64,000 bases of DNA from Kluyvera sichuanensis (lineage in GTDB: Bacteria > Pseudomonadota > Gammaproteobacteria > Enterobacterales > Enterobacteriaceae). The notes beneath the pieces are model-generated. The model searched no databases, was not told the origin of the DNA, and saw only the letters and a list, made by a program, of their open reading frames with translations. Position numbers and translations under genes: made by a program. The DNA lies in contig NZ_JABBJF010000008.1 in the NCBI RefSeq assembly GCF_014218705.1, positions 1-64,000 on the forward strand. Direction: 5' to 3'. Position 1 is the stretch's first letter; every line of letters starts with the position of its first letter. Positions 39,878-49,535 of the stretch are shown here, in pieces.

Positions 39878-41013
39878 GCGAACCCGCCTTCGACGCCCCG
39901 GTGTGGCATAACGGCAAAGCGCTGCGCAAAGGCTACACCACCGGCTCCAGCGCTACGGCGGCGGCGAAAGTGGCCGCGCTGATGGTGATGCGCCAGCACC
40001 TGATTCACCAGGTTTCGATTGTCACGCCGTCGGGCGTGACGCTGAACCTGAACGTTGAATCACCGCACGTCGAAGGCCAGCAGGGTATTGCCGCCATTCG
40101 CAAAGACGGCGGTGATGATATCGACGCCACCCACGGGATGCTGATTTTCGCCCGCGTGACCGTCAACGACAGCGGTGAAATTACCCTGCGCGGCGGCGAG
40201 GGCGTGGGCACCGTCACCCGCAAAGGTATCGGGCTGCCCATCGGCAGCGCGGCGATTAATCGCACCCCGCGTCACACCATTGAAACCGCCGTCCGTGAGG
40301 CCATCGGCCCGGCGCGCGGCGCAGAGGTGGAGATTTTTGCCCCGGAAGGCGAAGAGCGGGCGAAGAAAACCTATAACGCGCGGCTGGGCATTCTGGGCGG
40401 CATTTCGATTATCGGCACTACCGGCATCGTGACGCCGATGTCGGAAGAGAGCTGGAAACGCTCGCTGGCGCTGGAGCTGGAGATGAAGCGCGCCGCTGGG
40501 CTGGAGCGTGTGGTGCTGGTGCCGGGCAACCACGGTGAGCGCTTCGTGCGCGAGCAGATGGGCATTGACTCGCAGGTGGTGGTTACCATGAGCAACTTCG
40601 TCGGCTACATGATTGAAGAGTCGGTGCGCCTTGGCTTCCGCCAGATTGTGCTGATTGGCCACCCAGGCAAGCTGGTTAAAATCGCCGCCGGAATTTTCCA
40701 CACCCACAGCCATATCGCCGACGGACGCATGGAGACGCTGGTCGCCCATCTGGCGCTGCTCGGCGCGCCGCTTGAACTGCTCACCCTGGTAAGCGAGTGC
40801 GACACCACCGAAGCCGCCATGGAGCATATCGACGCCTACGGCTTCCAGAAAATCTACAACCACCTTGCCGCCCGCATCTGCCAGCGCGTACTGGAGCGGC
40901 TGCGCTTCACGCAAAACCCACCCATCTGCGATGCCATCATGTTTGCCTTTGATAATCAGATCCTCGGCAGCAACCGCCCGGTCAACGAGATCGTCAAGGA
41001 CATGCAATGTTAA
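39874..41013 (+). CDS. cbiD: Cobalt-precorrin-5B C1-methyltransferase CbiD
   Basis: A 379-residue S-adenosylmethionine-dependent methyltransferase of the anaerobic pathway, not related to the CbiE/F/H/L group. The N-terminal [17 protein letters not shown] motif identifies it, and length equals Salmonella CbiD. The start ATG lies in the cbiC stop (ATGA). The long readings in other frames across this gene are artefacts of its high GC content. Confidence 0.96.
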   Translation: MSEPAFDAPVWHNGKALRKGYTTGSSATAAAKVAALMVMRQHLIHQVSIVTPSGVTLNLNVESPHVEGQQGIAAIRKDGGDDIDATHGMLIFARVTVNDSGEITLRGGEGVGTVTRKGIGLPIGSAAINRTPRHTIETAVREAIGPARGAEVEIFAPEGEERAKKTYNARLGILGGISIIGTTGIVTPMSEESWKRSLALELEMKRAAGLERVVLVPGNHGERFVREQMGIDSQVVVTMSNFVGYMIEESVRLGFRQIVLIGHPGKLVKIAAGIFHTHSHIADGRMETLVAHLALLGAPLELLTLVSECDTTEAAMEHIDAYGFQKIYNHLAARICQRVLERLRFTQNPPICDAIMFAFDNQILGSNRPVNEIVKDMQC

Positions 41014-41612
41014 CCGTCGTCGGAATGGGCCCAGCGGGCGTGCAGCTGATGACGCCGCTGGCCGCAGATGCGGTGAAACATGCCGATGCGCTGGTCGGCG
41101 GCGTACGTCATCTGGCGCAGTTTCCGGCGTTTGGCGGCGAGCGCTGCCCGCTGGGCGCCAATATTGCTCAGGTGCTGGCGTGGATTGAGGCGCGACAGAC
41201 GCAAAACGTGGTGGTGTTGGCTTCCGGCGACCCGCTGTTTTACGGCATCGGCACGCGGCTTATCGCCCACTTTGGCCGTGAAAACGTGCGGGTGATCCCC
41301 GGCGTCAGCGCCGTGCAGTACCTGTGCGCGCAGGCGGGCATTGATATGAACGACATGTGGCTGACCAGCAGCCACGGGCGCGAGGTGGACTTCGACATGC
41401 TGGCGAGCCATCGCAAAGTAGCGATGGTCACCGATAAACGCTGCGGCCCGAAAGCCATCGCCGAGGCGCTGGTGGCGCGGGGTAAAGGGCATCGCTGGAT
41501 GGTGATTGGCGAGAACCTGGCGCAGGACAACGAACGTATCCACTGGCTGCCGGTCAGCGCCGTGGAGAGCGACTATGAGATGAACACGGTGGTGATCCTC
41601 GATGAAAGATGA
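41007..41612 (+). CDS. cbiE: Cobalt-precorrin-7 C5-methyltransferase CbiE
   Basis: A 201-residue tetrapyrrole methylase. The N terminus [15 protein letters not shown] and the loop [14 protein letters not shown] form the S-adenosylmethionine cleft. Together with CbiT it performs the C5 and C15 methylations that are fused as CobL in the aerobic pathway. It overlaps cbiD by 7 bp and cbiT by 11 bp. Confidence 0.95.
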   Translation: MLTVVGMGPAGVQLMTPLAADAVKHADALVGGVRHLAQFPAFGGERCPLGANIAQVLAWIEARQTQNVVVLASGDPLFYGIGTRLIAHFGRENVRVIPGVSAVQYLCAQAGIDMNDMWLTSSHGREVDFDMLASHRKVAMVTDKRCGPKAIAEALVARGKGHRWMVIGENLAQDNERIHWLPVSAVESDYEMNTVVILDER

Positions 41613-42171
41613 GCTGTTTTTACGCGGCGAAAAGGTGCCGATGACCAAAGAGGCAGTACGCGCGCTGGCGCTGGCCAAACTGGAGCTGCACCGGGCCAGC
41701 CACCTGATTGATATCGGCGCCGGCACCGGCAGCGTCTCCATTGAGGCAGCGCTGCAAAATCCGGCGCTTACCGTCACCGCCATTGAACGCAACCCGGCCG
41801 CGCTGCGCCTGTTGGCGGAAAACTGCGAACGCTTTGCCTGCGGCAATATCACACTGGTTGCAGCCGAAGCGCCTGAGGTTGCCGTCGAGCCTGCCGACGC
41901 CATTTTTATGGGCGGCAGCGGCGGCCATTTGCGGGCGCTGATTGACTGGTCGTTGCATTATCTTCGCCCCGGCGGGCGGCTGGTGATGACCTTTATTTTG
42001 CAGGAAAACCTGCATGAGGCGCTGGACCACCTGCGCCAGGCCAACGTCACGGCGCTGGACTGCCAGCAACTGAGCGTTTCCGCCATGACCGCCCTCGGCA
42101 GCGGCCACTATTTCAAACCGAATAATCCCGTTTTTGTTATCGCCTGTCAGAAGGAAGAACATCATGGCTGA
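41602..42171 (+). CDS. cbiT: Cobalt-precorrin-6B C15-methyltransferase (decarboxylating) CbiT
   Basis: A 189-residue Rossmann-type methyltransferase that methylates C15 and removes the C12 acetate carboxyl. The S-adenosylmethionine motif is [16 protein letters not shown] near residue 35, followed by AIERNP and FMGGSGG. Salmonella CbiT is 192 residues. It starts inside cbiE and runs 8 bp into cbiF. Confidence 0.95.
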   Translation: MKDELFLRGEKVPMTKEAVRALALAKLELHRASHLIDIGAGTGSVSIEAALQNPALTVTAIERNPAALRLLAENCERFACGNITLVAAEAPEVAVEPADAIFMGGSGGHLRALIDWSLHYLRPGGRLVMTFILQENLHEALDHLRQANVTALDCQQLSVSAMTALGSGHYFKPNNPVFVIACQKEEHHG

Positions 42172-42967
42172 AGCCTTTGACCCCCGCAGCGTCTGGTTTG
42201 TGGGCGCTGGCCCCGGTGACCGCGAGCTTATCACCCTGAAAGGCTATCGCCTGCTGCAACAGGCGCAGGTGGTGATTTACGCCGGTTCGCTGATTAACCC
42301 CGAACTGCTGAGCTACTGCCCGCCAGAGGCCGAGTGCCACGACAGCGCTGAGCTGCATCTTGAGCAAATTCTCGACCTGATGGAAGCGGGCGTGAAGGCC
42401 GGAAAAACGGTGGTGCGCCTGCAAACGGGCGACGTGTCGCTGTACGGATCGGTGCGTGAGCAGGGGGAAGAGCTGACCCGTCGCGGCATTGACTGGCAGG
42501 TGGTGCCGGGCGTGAGCGCGTTTCTCGGCGCGGCGGCAGAACTGGGCGTCGAGTACACGGTGCCGGAAGTGTCGCAGAGCCTCATCATCACTCGTCTCGA
42601 AGGGCGCACCCCGGTGCCGGAGCGCGAGCAGTTGGAGTCCTTTGCCCAGCACCGTACCTCGATGGCGATTTACCTCTCCGTGCAGCGCATTAACAAAGTC
42701 GCCGAGCGGCTGATTGATGGCGGCTACCCGGCTGCCACACCGGTGGCGGTGATTTACAAGGCTACCTGGCCCGAGAGCCAGACCGTACGCGGCACGCTGA
42801 CGGATATCGCCGACAAAGTGCGCGACGCCGACATCCGCAAAACGGCGCTGATTCTGGTCGGCGACTTCCTCGGCGAGGAGTACCACTACTCGCGCCTCTA
42901 CGCCGCTGATTCTGGTCGGCGACTTCCTCGGCGAGGAGTACCACTACTCGCGCCTCTACGCCGCTGA
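42164..42967 (+). CDS. cbiF: Cobalt-precorrin-4 C11-methyltransferase CbiF, 3' end frameshifted by tandem duplication
   Basis: A tetrapyrrole methylase acting at C11. The SAM-binding [18 protein letters not shown] and the [11 protein letters not shown] loop are intact. A perfect 58-bp tandem duplication at the 3' end (42847-42904 and 42905-42962) shifts the frame: after SRLYAAD the tail becomes [18 protein letters not shown] instead of FSHEYRKA. As read, the product is 267 residues; removing one repeat restores a 257-residue protein, the Salmonella length. The core fold should be complete, so function may persist, but the tail is abnormal. The stop now falls 8 bp before cbiG; the ancestral stop would overlap it by 20 bp. 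Confidence 0.92.
   Translation: MAEAFDPRSVWFVGAGPGDRELITLKGYRLLQQAQVVIYAGSLINPELLSYCPPEAECHDSAELHLEQILDLMEAGVKAGKTVVRLQTGDVSLYGSVREQGEELTRRGIDWQVVPGVSAFLGAAAELGVEYTVPEVSQSLIITRLEGRTPVPEREQLESFAQHRTSMAIYLSVQRINKVAERLIDGGYPAATPVAVIYKATWPESQTVRGTLTDIADKVRDADIRKTALILVGDFLGEEYHYSRLYAADSGRRLPRRGVPLLAPLRR
42847..42962 (+). repeat. Perfect 58-bp tandem duplication in cbiF
   Basis: Copies 42847-42904 and 42905-42962 are identical, and a third partial GCTGATT follows at 42963-42969. The 7-bp GCTGATT at the boundaries suggests slippage between short direct repeats. As 58 is not a multiple of three, the event causes a frameshift. Perfect identity suggests it is recent, or an assembly error. Confidence 0.97.
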
Positions 42968-42975
42968 TTTTAGCC

Positions 42976-44037
42976 ATGAATACCGCAAAGCCTGAGCGCA
43001 TTGCGCTGTTCTGCCTGACCCCCGGCGGCGTGGCGCTGGCAAAACGGCTTAGCGCAGTGCTGCCGATGGCCTGCTACACCCGCGAAGGGCTGGTAGAGCC
43101 GGGATTTCTGCCGTTTGACGGTAGCTTTGCTGCCAGCGTTGGTCAGGCGTTTCATCGCGATACGGCGCTGATTTTTATCGGCGCAACCGGGATTGCGGTG
43201 CGCACGCTTGCGCCGCTGCTGGTGGATAAATTCCATGACCCGGCGGTGGTGGTGATTGATGAGCGCGGCCAGCACGTTATTAGCCTGCTCTCCGGGCATA
43301 TCGGCGGGGCGAATGACCTCGCCCGGCATCTGGCGGGCATTCTCGGCGTTGACCCGGTTATCACCACCGCGACCGACGTCAACGACGTGGCGGCGCTGGA
43401 TACGCTGGCCTGCCAGCTCAATGCGCGGATGCACGACTTCCGCTCGGCGGTGAAAACCGTCAACCAGATGCTGGTCAGTCAGCAGCGTGTTGGCCTGTGG
43501 TGGGATGAACCGCTGACGGAGGCGGTGAGCCGCTGCGACCGACGCGGGTTTATTACCGTGACCGACCTCAATGCGCTCCCTGCGCTGGACGCGCTGGTGT
43601 GCGTGACCTTGCGCGACACGCTGCCAGCGCTGCCATTGCCGCACTGGAAGCTGGTGCCACGGCGCATCGTGGCGGGCATTGGCTGTCGCCGTGGAACGCC
43701 CTGCGCGTTGATAAGCGAACTGCTCCATCGCCAGCTTGCCGCGCATCACCTCGACCCGTTGGCGCTGAAAGCCATCGGCAGCATCGTCGTGAAGCAGGAT
43801 GAACTGGGGCTGATACAGCTGGCGAGCAACCTCGATGTGCCGTTTGAAATTTTTAGCGTGGCTGCCCTGTGCGAACACGAACACCGTTTTCCCTCCTCGC
43901 TGTTTGTGAAGCAGACGGTCGGGGTGGGCAGCGTTTCTGGTCCGTCAGCGTGGCAGATGAGTAACGGAAATCTAGTAGGCGAGACCCTGCGTGAACAGGG
44001 CATCACCATTACCTTGGGAGTAACAGACAGATGTTAA
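42976..44037 (+). CDS. cbiG: Cobalt-precorrin-5A hydrolase CbiG
   Basis: A 353-residue enzyme that opens the delta-lactone of cobalt-precorrin-5A with loss of acetaldehyde, the ring-contraction step special to the anaerobic route. The conserved [26 protein letters not shown] and [12 protein letters not shown] segments are clear. It starts 8 bp after the present cbiF stop and overlaps cbiH by 7 bp (ATGTTAA). Confidence 0.95.
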   Translation: MNTAKPERIALFCLTPGGVALAKRLSAVLPMACYTREGLVEPGFLPFDGSFAASVGQAFHRDTALIFIGATGIAVRTLAPLLVDKFHDPAVVVIDERGQHVISLLSGHIGGANDLARHLAGILGVDPVITTATDVNDVAALDTLACQLNARMHDFRSAVKTVNQMLVSQQRVGLWWDEPLTEAVSRCDRRGFITVTDLNALPALDALVCVTLRDTLPALPLPHWKLVPRRIVAGIGCRRGTPCALISELLHRQLAAHHLDPLALKAIGSIVVKQDELGLIQLASNLDVPFEIFSVAALCEHEHRFPSSLFVKQTVGVGSVSGPSAWQMSNGNLVGETLREQGITITLGVTDRC

Positions 44038-44756
44038 GCGTAATCGGAATCGGCCCTGGCTCGCAGGCCATGATGACCATGGAAGCCGTCGAGGCGCTGC
44101 AGGCGGCGGAAATCGTCGTGGGCTACAAAACCTATACCCATCTGGTGAAGGCTTTTACCGGCGACAAGCAGGTGATCAAAACCGGCATGTGCAAAGAGAT
44201 TGAACGCTGCCAGGCGGCGATTGAGCTGGCACAGGCGGGGCACAACGTGGCGCTAATCAGCAGCGGCGACGCGGGCATTTACGGCATGGCGGGGCTGGTA
44301 CTGGAGCTGGTGAGCAAACAGAAGCTGGACGTGGAAGTGCGCCTGATTCCAGGCATGACCGCCAGTATTGCCGCGGCCTCGCTGCTGGGCGCGCCGCTGA
44401 TGCACGACTTCTGCCATATCAGCCTGAGCGACCTGCTCACCCCGTGGCCGGTAATTGAAAAACGCATTATCGCCGCCGGGGAAGCCGACTTTGTTATCTG
44501 CTTCTATAACCCGCGCAGCCGGGGCCGTGAAGGGCATCTGGCGCGCGCTTTTGAACTGCTCTCCGCCGTCAAAAGCGCCGATACGCCGGTGGGCGTGGTG
44601 AAGTCCGCCGGGCGTAAAAAGCAGGAAAAATGGCTGACGACCCTCGGCGCGATGGATTTTGAACCGGTGGATATGACCAGCCTGGTTATCGTCGGCAACA
44701 AAACCACCTACGTGCAGGATGACCTGATGATCACACCGCGAGGCTATGTGCTGTGA
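44031..44756 (+). CDS. cbiH: Cobalt-factor III / precorrin-3B C17-methyltransferase CbiH
   Basis: A 241-residue tetrapyrrole methylase, the same length as Salmonella CbiH, which methylates C17 during ring contraction. The N terminus [18 protein letters not shown] and the loop ALISSGDAGIYGMAG are typical. It overlaps cbiG by 7 bp and cbiJ by 4 bp. Confidence 0.96.
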   Translation: MLSVIGIGPGSQAMMTMEAVEALQAAEIVVGYKTYTHLVKAFTGDKQVIKTGMCKEIERCQAAIELAQAGHNVALISSGDAGIYGMAGLVLELVSKQKLDVEVRLIPGMTASIAAASLLGAPLMHDFCHISLSDLLTPWPVIEKRIIAAGEADFVICFYNPRSRGREGHLARAFELLSAVKSADTPVGVVKSAGRKKQEKWLTTLGAMDFEPVDMTSLVIVGNKTTYVQDDLMITPRGYVL

Positions 44757-45553
44757 GTTTCGGTGATGTGCTGGTGGTCGGCGGTACCAGCGATGCGCGC
44801 GCGCTTTGTCTGCAGCTGGATGCCGCACAGGTGCGCTACACCGTATCGGTAGCCACCCCCACGGGGGAAGCGCTGGCGGGGGATATTCAGGGGCAAGTGC
44901 GCTGCGGTCGTCTGGAAAAGTCGGAAATGGTGGCCTGGCTTCGCGAGCACGGAACGCGCTGGGTGATTGACGCTTCTCATCCTTACGCCGAAGCGGTCAG
45001 CCGCAACGTGCTGGATGCGTGCACTGAGGCGGGCGTCCTGCTGAGCCGCTACCAGCGCCCGGATCAGCAGGGCGCACTGACGCACCCGCTGCTGCGCTAC
45101 GTCACCAGCATTGATGAAGCCTGTGAGCGGATTAAACCGCTGGGCCAGCGCGTGCTGCTGACCACCGGCAGCAAAGATCTGGCGCTGTGGCGTGCCGGGC
45201 TGCCGGAGAAAACGCTGCTGGCCCGCGTGCTGCCGGTGCCGAACGTGGTGCAGCAGTGCACCGACCTCGGCTTTGGTGTGGGCGAAATTTTTGCCATCTG
45301 CGCGCCGTTCAGCGCCGAGTTTAACGCCGCGTTTTACCGCCATTGCCGCGCCGATGTGGTGGTGACCAAAGCCTCCGGCGCGGAAGGCGGCTATCTGGAA
45401 AAGGTGCAGCCCTGCCTGGATGCGGGGCTTCCCTGTATCGTGATTACCCGCCCGGCACCGCTAGTGTCCGGCGATGAACTACTGGAAAGTCAGTCCGCCT
45501 TCGCCGAGCGCTTAGCGCGCTGGCAGGCCGACGACAAAAGGAATCAAGCATGA
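44753..45553 (+). CDS. cbiJ: Cobalt-precorrin-6A reductase CbiJ
   Basis: A 266-residue NADH-dependent reductase of the macrocycle C18-C19 double bond. The nucleotide-binding start DVLVVGGTSDARAL and the VIDASHPYAEAVSRN segment identify the family. The start codon is GTG at 44753, inside the cbiH stop (GTGA). It overlaps cbiK by 4 bp. Confidence 0.95.
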   Translation: MSFGDVLVVGGTSDARALCLQLDAAQVRYTVSVATPTGEALAGDIQGQVRCGRLEKSEMVAWLREHGTRWVIDASHPYAEAVSRNVLDACTEAGVLLSRYQRPDQQGALTHPLLRYVTSIDEACERIKPLGQRVLLTTGSKDLALWRAGLPEKTLLARVLPVPNVVQQCTDLGFGVGEIFAICAPFSAEFNAAFYRHCRADVVVTKASGAEGGYLEKVQPCLDAGLPCIVITRPAPLVSGDELLESQSAFAERLARWQADDKRNQA

Positions 45554-46329
45554 AAAAAGCCCTATTGGTGGTGAGCTTCGGCACCAGCTACCACGATACC
45601 TGCGAGAAGAATATTGTTGCCTGCGAACGCGAGCTGGCGGCCAGCTGCCCCGACCGCGACCTGTTCCGCGCCTTTACCTCTGGCATGATCATCCGCAAGC
45701 TGAAAACGCGCGACGGCATTGAAACCGATACGCCGCTGGAAGCACTGCAAAAGCTCGCGGATCTCGGATACGAAGACGTAGCGGTGCAGTCGCTGCACAT
45801 CATCAACGGCGACGAATATGAAAAAATTGCCCGCGAAGTGCAGAGCCTGCGCCCGCGGTTTAAACGCCTGACGCTTGGCACGCCGCTGCTGAGCGGCCAC
45901 GACGACTATGTGCGTCTGATGGGCGCGCTGACTCAACAAATGCCCGCGCTGAACGCCAACGAAAAGGTGGTGTTTATGGGCCACGGTGCCAGCCACCATG
46001 CCTTTGCCGCCTACGCCTGCCTTGACCATATGATGACCGCCCAGCGCTTCCCGGCGCGAGTCGGCGCGGTGGAGAGTTACCCGGAAGTGGAGGTGCTGAT
46101 TGAGAGCATGAGCAAAGAGGGCGTCAGCGCCGTCCACCTGATGCCGCTGATGCTGGTCGCGGGCGATCACGCCATCAACGACATGGCTTCCGACGAAGAG
46201 GACTCGTGGAAAACGCTGTTTAACGCCGCGGGCATTCCGGCCACGCCGTGGCTGTGCGGGCTGGGCGAAAACCCGGTGGTGCGCGCCATGTTCGTTGAAC
46301 ATCTGCAGCAGTCTCTGGAGGCAGCATGA
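45550..46329 (+). CDS. cbiK: Sirohydrochlorin cobaltochelatase CbiK
   Basis: A 259-residue chelatase that inserts cobalt into sirohydrochlorin at the entry of the anaerobic pathway. The metal-binding H145 lies in FMGHGASHHAF and the second histidine in the VHLMPLMLVAGDHAIND segment. There is no signal peptide, so this is the cytoplasmic form. Salmonella CbiK has 264 residues. ATGA overlaps join it to cbiJ and cbiL. Confidence 0.96.
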   Translation: MKKALLVVSFGTSYHDTCEKNIVACERELAASCPDRDLFRAFTSGMIIRKLKTRDGIETDTPLEALQKLADLGYEDVAVQSLHIINGDEYEKIAREVQSLRPRFKRLTLGTPLLSGHDDYVRLMGALTQQMPALNANEKVVFMGHGASHHAFAAYACLDHMMTAQRFPARVGAVESYPEVEVLIESMSKEGVSAVHLMPLMLVAGDHAINDMASDEEDSWKTLFNAAGIPATPWLCGLGENPVVRAMFVEHLQQSLEAA

Positions 46330-47039
46330 GCGGCAAACTGTACGCCCTGAGCACCGGGCCGGGTGCGTCTGACCTGATTACCGTTCGCGCGGCGCGCATT
46401 CTGGGCTCGCTGGATATTCTTTACGCCCCGGCAGGGCGCAAGGGGGGCGACAGCCTGGCGCTCTCCATCGTGCGTGAATACCTCGGTGAACAGACCGAGG
46501 TGCGCTGCTGCCACTTCCCCATGAGCGCCGACAGCGCCGAAAAAGAGGCGGTGTGGGACGACGTTTCGGCGGCGCTGGTGCGTGAAGTGGAAGCCGGGAA
46601 AAACGTCGGCTTTATCACCCTCGGCGATGCCATGCTGTTCAGCACCTGGGTCTTTTTACTCCAGCGCATCGGCAGCCCGGAGTGGCTGGAGATTGTCCCC
46701 GGCGTGACCTCCTTCGCCGCCATTGCCGCCCGCAGCAAAACGCCGCTGGCGATGGAACAACAGTCGCTGGCGGTGGTGGCCTGTACCGCGCCGGAAGAGG
46801 AGATTGAACGCGCGCTGGCGCAGCACGACAGCCTGGTGCTGATGAAAGTCTACGGCCGTTTCCCGCGCATCAAAGCGCTGCTGGCTAAAGCAGGTTTATT
46901 GGATAACGCGCTGTTGATGGCCGAGGCGACGCTGCCCGGCGAGCAGTGCTGGCGGCATTTAGGCGAGGTCGCTGACGACCTGCCGCTGCCGTATTTCTCC
47001 ACCATTCTGGTGAATAAACAGTGGGAGCAAGGACAATGA
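46326..47039 (+). CDS. cbiL: Cobalt-precorrin-2 C20-methyltransferase CbiL
   Basis: A 237-residue tetrapyrrole methylase that adds the C20 methyl, the first methylation after cobalt insertion. The N terminus [18 protein letters not shown] and the [13 protein letters not shown] loop mark it. It overlaps cbiK and cbiM by 4 bp each. Confidence 0.96.
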   Translation: MSGKLYALSTGPGASDLITVRAARILGSLDILYAPAGRKGGDSLALSIVREYLGEQTEVRCCHFPMSADSAEKEAVWDDVSAALVREVEAGKNVGFITLGDAMLFSTWVFLLQRIGSPEWLEIVPGVTSFAAIAARSKTPLAMEQQSLAVVACTAPEEEIERALAQHDSLVLMKVYGRFPRIKALLAKAGLLDNALLMAEATLPGEQCWRHLGEVADDLPLPYFSTILVNKQWEQGQ

Positions 47040-47773
47040 AACTGGAACAACAGCTGAAGCGACTGTCGCTCAGCGGATTCGCGGCGGCGGTACTGCTGCT
47101 GGTGGTGCCGCAAGAAGCCTTTGCGATGCACATCATGGAAGGGTTCCTGCCGCCGATGTGGGCGCTGGCCTGGTGGCTGCTGTTTTTACCGTGCCTGTGG
47201 TACGGGCTGGTACGCCTGCGCCGCATCGTGCAGGAGGACAGCAACCAGAAGGTGCTGCTGGCGCTGTGCGGGGCATTTATCTTCGTGCTCTCGGCGCTGA
47301 AAATCCCCTCGGTTACCGGTAGCTGTTCGCACCCAACCGGCGTTGGGCTGGCGGTTATCCTGTTTGGGCCGGGCGTGGTGGCCATTCTCGGCGCTATCGT
47401 CCTGCTGTTCCAGGCGCTGCTGCTGGCGCACGGTGGCCTGACGACGCTCGGCGCTAATGGTATGTCGATGGCGGTAATTGGGCCAATCGTCGGCTATCTG
47501 GTGTGGAAAATGGCCTGCAAGGCCGGGTTTCGCCGCGATGTGTCGGTGTTCCTGTGCGCGATGCTGGCGGATCTGGCGACCTATTTTGTCACCTCACTCC
47601 AGCTTGGCGTGGCCTTCCCGGATCCGCAGACGGGCTTTGTGGGATCGAGCCTGAAATTTATGGGGATCTTCTGCCTGACTCAGGTTCCAATCGCCATTGC
47701 CGAAGGTCTGCTGACGGTGATGATCTACGAGCAGTTAACCAAGCGACAGCTGATCGCCACTGAGGGACGCTAA
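47036..47773 (+). CDS. cbiM: Cobalt ECF transporter S component CbiM
   Basis: A 245-residue substrate-binding membrane protein of the CbiMNQO cobalt importer. A signal peptide ends just before [10 protein letters not shown] (residue 32 on); the new N-terminal Met-His is the metal-binding group in this family. The SCSHPTGVG segment and about six membrane helices follow. Length equals Salmonella CbiM. The start lies in the cbiL stop (ATGA). Confidence 0.96.
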   Translation: MKLEQQLKRLSLSGFAAAVLLLVVPQEAFAMHIMEGFLPPMWALAWWLLFLPCLWYGLVRLRRIVQEDSNQKVLLALCGAFIFVLSALKIPSVTGSCSHPTGVGLAVILFGPGVVAILGAIVLLFQALLLAHGGLTTLGANGMSMAVIGPIVGYLVWKMACKAGFRRDVSVFLCAMLADLATYFVTSLQLGVAFPDPQTGFVGSSLKFMGIFCLTQVPIAIAEGLLTVMIYEQLTKRQLIATEGR

Positions 47774-47774
47774 G

Positions 47775-48056
47775 ATGAAAAAGACATTAATTCTGCTGGC
47801 GATGGTGATTGCGCTGGTTATCCTGCCGTTCTTTATCAACCACGGTGGCGAATACGGCGGCTCGGACGATCAGGCTGAAGGGGTGATTACCGCTGTGGAT
47901 CCTGGCTATGAGCCGTGGTTCCACCCGCTGTATGAACCCGCGAGCGGCGAAATTGAGAGCCTGCTGTTTACCCTGCAAGGCTCCCTCGGCGCGGCGGTGA
48001 TCTTCTATATTCTTGGTTACTACAAGGGCCGCCAGCGCAATGATGACCGGGCTTGA
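47775..48056 (+). CDS. cbiN: Cobalt transport protein CbiN
   Basis: A 93-residue two-helix membrane protein, an accessory part of the cobalt ECF importer that stimulates loading of CbiM. It has an N-terminal helix (LILLAMVIALVILPFFI), an outside loop rich in acidic and His residues, and a C-terminal helix (GSLGAAVIFYILGYYKG). It begins 1 bp after the cbiM stop and overlaps cbiQ by 14 bp. Confidence 0.95.
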   Translation: MKKTLILLAMVIALVILPFFINHGGEYGGSDDQAEGVITAVDPGYEPWFHPLYEPASGEIESLLFTLQGSLGAAVIFYILGYYKGRQRNDDRA

Positions 48057-48720
48057 TCGGCTGAGCTATCAGAGCCGCTGGTTTCACGTCGCCCCAGAGC
48101 GTAAGTTTCTGCTCTGGCTGCTGATGATGGTGCTGGCCTTTAGCCTGCCGCCGCTGGGGCAGGCGCTGCTGATGGCGCTGACGGCGGGCTTTACCTGCTG
48201 GCTGCTGCGCATCTCGCTGTGGCGCTGGCTCCGCTGGATGGCGCTGCCGCTGGGTTTTCTGCTGGTGGGGGTGGTGACGATTATCTTTAGCGTCAGCCGC
48301 GACCCACACGCGCTGCTGGTCAGCGTGCCGCTGGGGTCGTTCTCGCTCGGCATTACCGCTGCCGGGCTTGCGACCGCCAACGAGACCTTCTGGCGTAGCC
48401 TGGCGGCATTGTCCGCGACCTTCTGGCTGGTGCTGAACCTGCCGTTCCCGCAGCTTATCGTGCTGCTCAAGCGCGGCCGTGTGCCGCGCCTGCTGATCGA
48501 GCAGATCCTGCTGACCTGGCGCTTTATCTTTATCCTGCTGGATGAGGCGATGGCGATTCACCGGGCGCAGACGCTGCGCTTTGGTTATCGTAACGTCCGT
48601 CTGGGCTATCGCTCGTTGGCGATGCTGGTGAGCCTGCTGTTTACGCGTGTGTTAATCCGCTATCAGCAGATGAGTACCGTGCTGGATATCAAACTGTATC
48701 AGGGTGATTTTCACCTCTAA
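48043..48720 (+). CDS. cbiQ: Cobalt ECF transporter T component CbiQ
   Basis: A 225-residue transmembrane coupling protein, the same length as Salmonella CbiQ. It has about five hydrophobic helices and the Ala-Arg-Gly-type coupling helices near the C terminus, where TLRFGYRNVRLGYR contacts the ATPase. ATG at 48043 is chosen; the adjacent ATG at 48040 would add one Met. Confidence 0.94.
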   Translation: MTGLDRLSYQSRWFHVAPERKFLLWLLMMVLAFSLPPLGQALLMALTAGFTCWLLRISLWRWLRWMALPLGFLLVGVVTIIFSVSRDPHALLVSVPLGSFSLGITAAGLATANETFWRSLAALSATFWLVLNLPFPQLIVLLKRGRVPRLLIEQILLTWRFIFILLDEAMAIHRAQTLRFGYRNVRLGYRSLAMLVSLLFTRVLIRYQQMSTVLDIKLYQGDFHL

Positions 48721-48728
48721 GGAACGTC

Positions 48729-49535
48729 ATGCTGGCTACCACTGACCTCTGGTTTCGCTACCAGCAGGAACCGACGCTTAAAGGGCTGACGCTGGATTTC
48801 TCGCGCCAGGCCGTCACCGGCCTCGTTGGGGCCAACGGCTGCGGGAAATCGACGCTGTTTATGAATCTCAGCGGGCTTTTGCGCCCGCAGCAGGGCGCGG
48901 TGCTGTGGCAAGGCAAGCCGCTGGACTACAGCAAGCGCGGGCTGCTGGCGCTGCGCCAGCAGGTAGCGACCGTATTTCAGGACCCGGACCAGCAGATTTT
49001 CTACACCGATATTGATAGCGACATCGCTTTCAGCTTGCGTAATCTCGGCGTGGCGGAGGATGAGATTGCTCGCCGGGTAGACGATGCGCTGACGCTGGTC
49101 GATGCCCAGCACTTCCGTCAGCAGCCGATTCAGTGTCTGAGCCACGGGCAGAAAAAGCGGGTGGCGATTGCCAGCGCGCTGGTATTGCAGGCGCGATACC
49201 TGCTGCTGGACGAACCGACCGCCGGGCAGGACCCCTCCGGGCGCGCGCAGATGATTGAAATCATCAAGCGCATCGTGGCGCAGGGCAATCATGTGGTGAT
49301 TTCCAGTCACGATATTGATTTAATTTATGAGGTCAGCGACGCGGTGTACGTGCTGCGCCACGGCGAAGTGCTGGCCGAGGGGGAGCCGGGCGAGGTGTTT
49401 GCCCGTACCGCGCTGATTGAACAGGCGGGGCTGAGCCAGCCGTGGCTGGTGAAGCTGCATGCGGAGCTGGGGCTGCCGCTGTGTAAAACCGAGGCGGAGT
49501 TTTTCCGTCAAATGCGTGAACGAGGAAATCGATGA
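48729..49535 (+). CDS. cbiO: Cobalt ECF transporter ATP-binding protein CbiO
   Basis: A 268-residue ABC ATPase. Walker A is GANGCGKST (residues 34-42), the signature is LSHGQKKR, and Walker B is [11 protein letters not shown]. It powers CbiMNQ. Salmonella CbiO has 271 residues. An AAGGA ribosome site precedes the ATG, and the 3' end overlaps cbiP by 4 bp. Confidence 0.96.
   Translation: MLATTDLWFRYQQEPTLKGLTLDFSRQAVTGLVGANGCGKSTLFMNLSGLLRPQQGAVLWQGKPLDYSKRGLLALRQQVATVFQDPDQQIFYTDIDSDIAFSLRNLGVAEDEIARRVDDALTLVDAQHFRQQPIQCLSHGQKKRVAIASALVLQARYLLLDEPTAGQDPSGRAQMIEIIKRIVAQGNHVVISSHDIDLIYEVSDAVYVLRHGEVLAEGEPGEVFARTALIEQAGLSQPWLVKLHAELGLPLCKTEAEFFRQMRERGNR

Noticed and set aside
40060-41007. 315-codon minus-strand frame inside cbiD
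   Set aside because: Lies wholly opposite cbiD, which matches its family along the full length; no independent features.
42164-42967. Calling cbiF a pseudogene
   Set aside because: Only the last 8 of 257 residues are changed and the catalytic fold is complete, so loss of function cannot be claimed.
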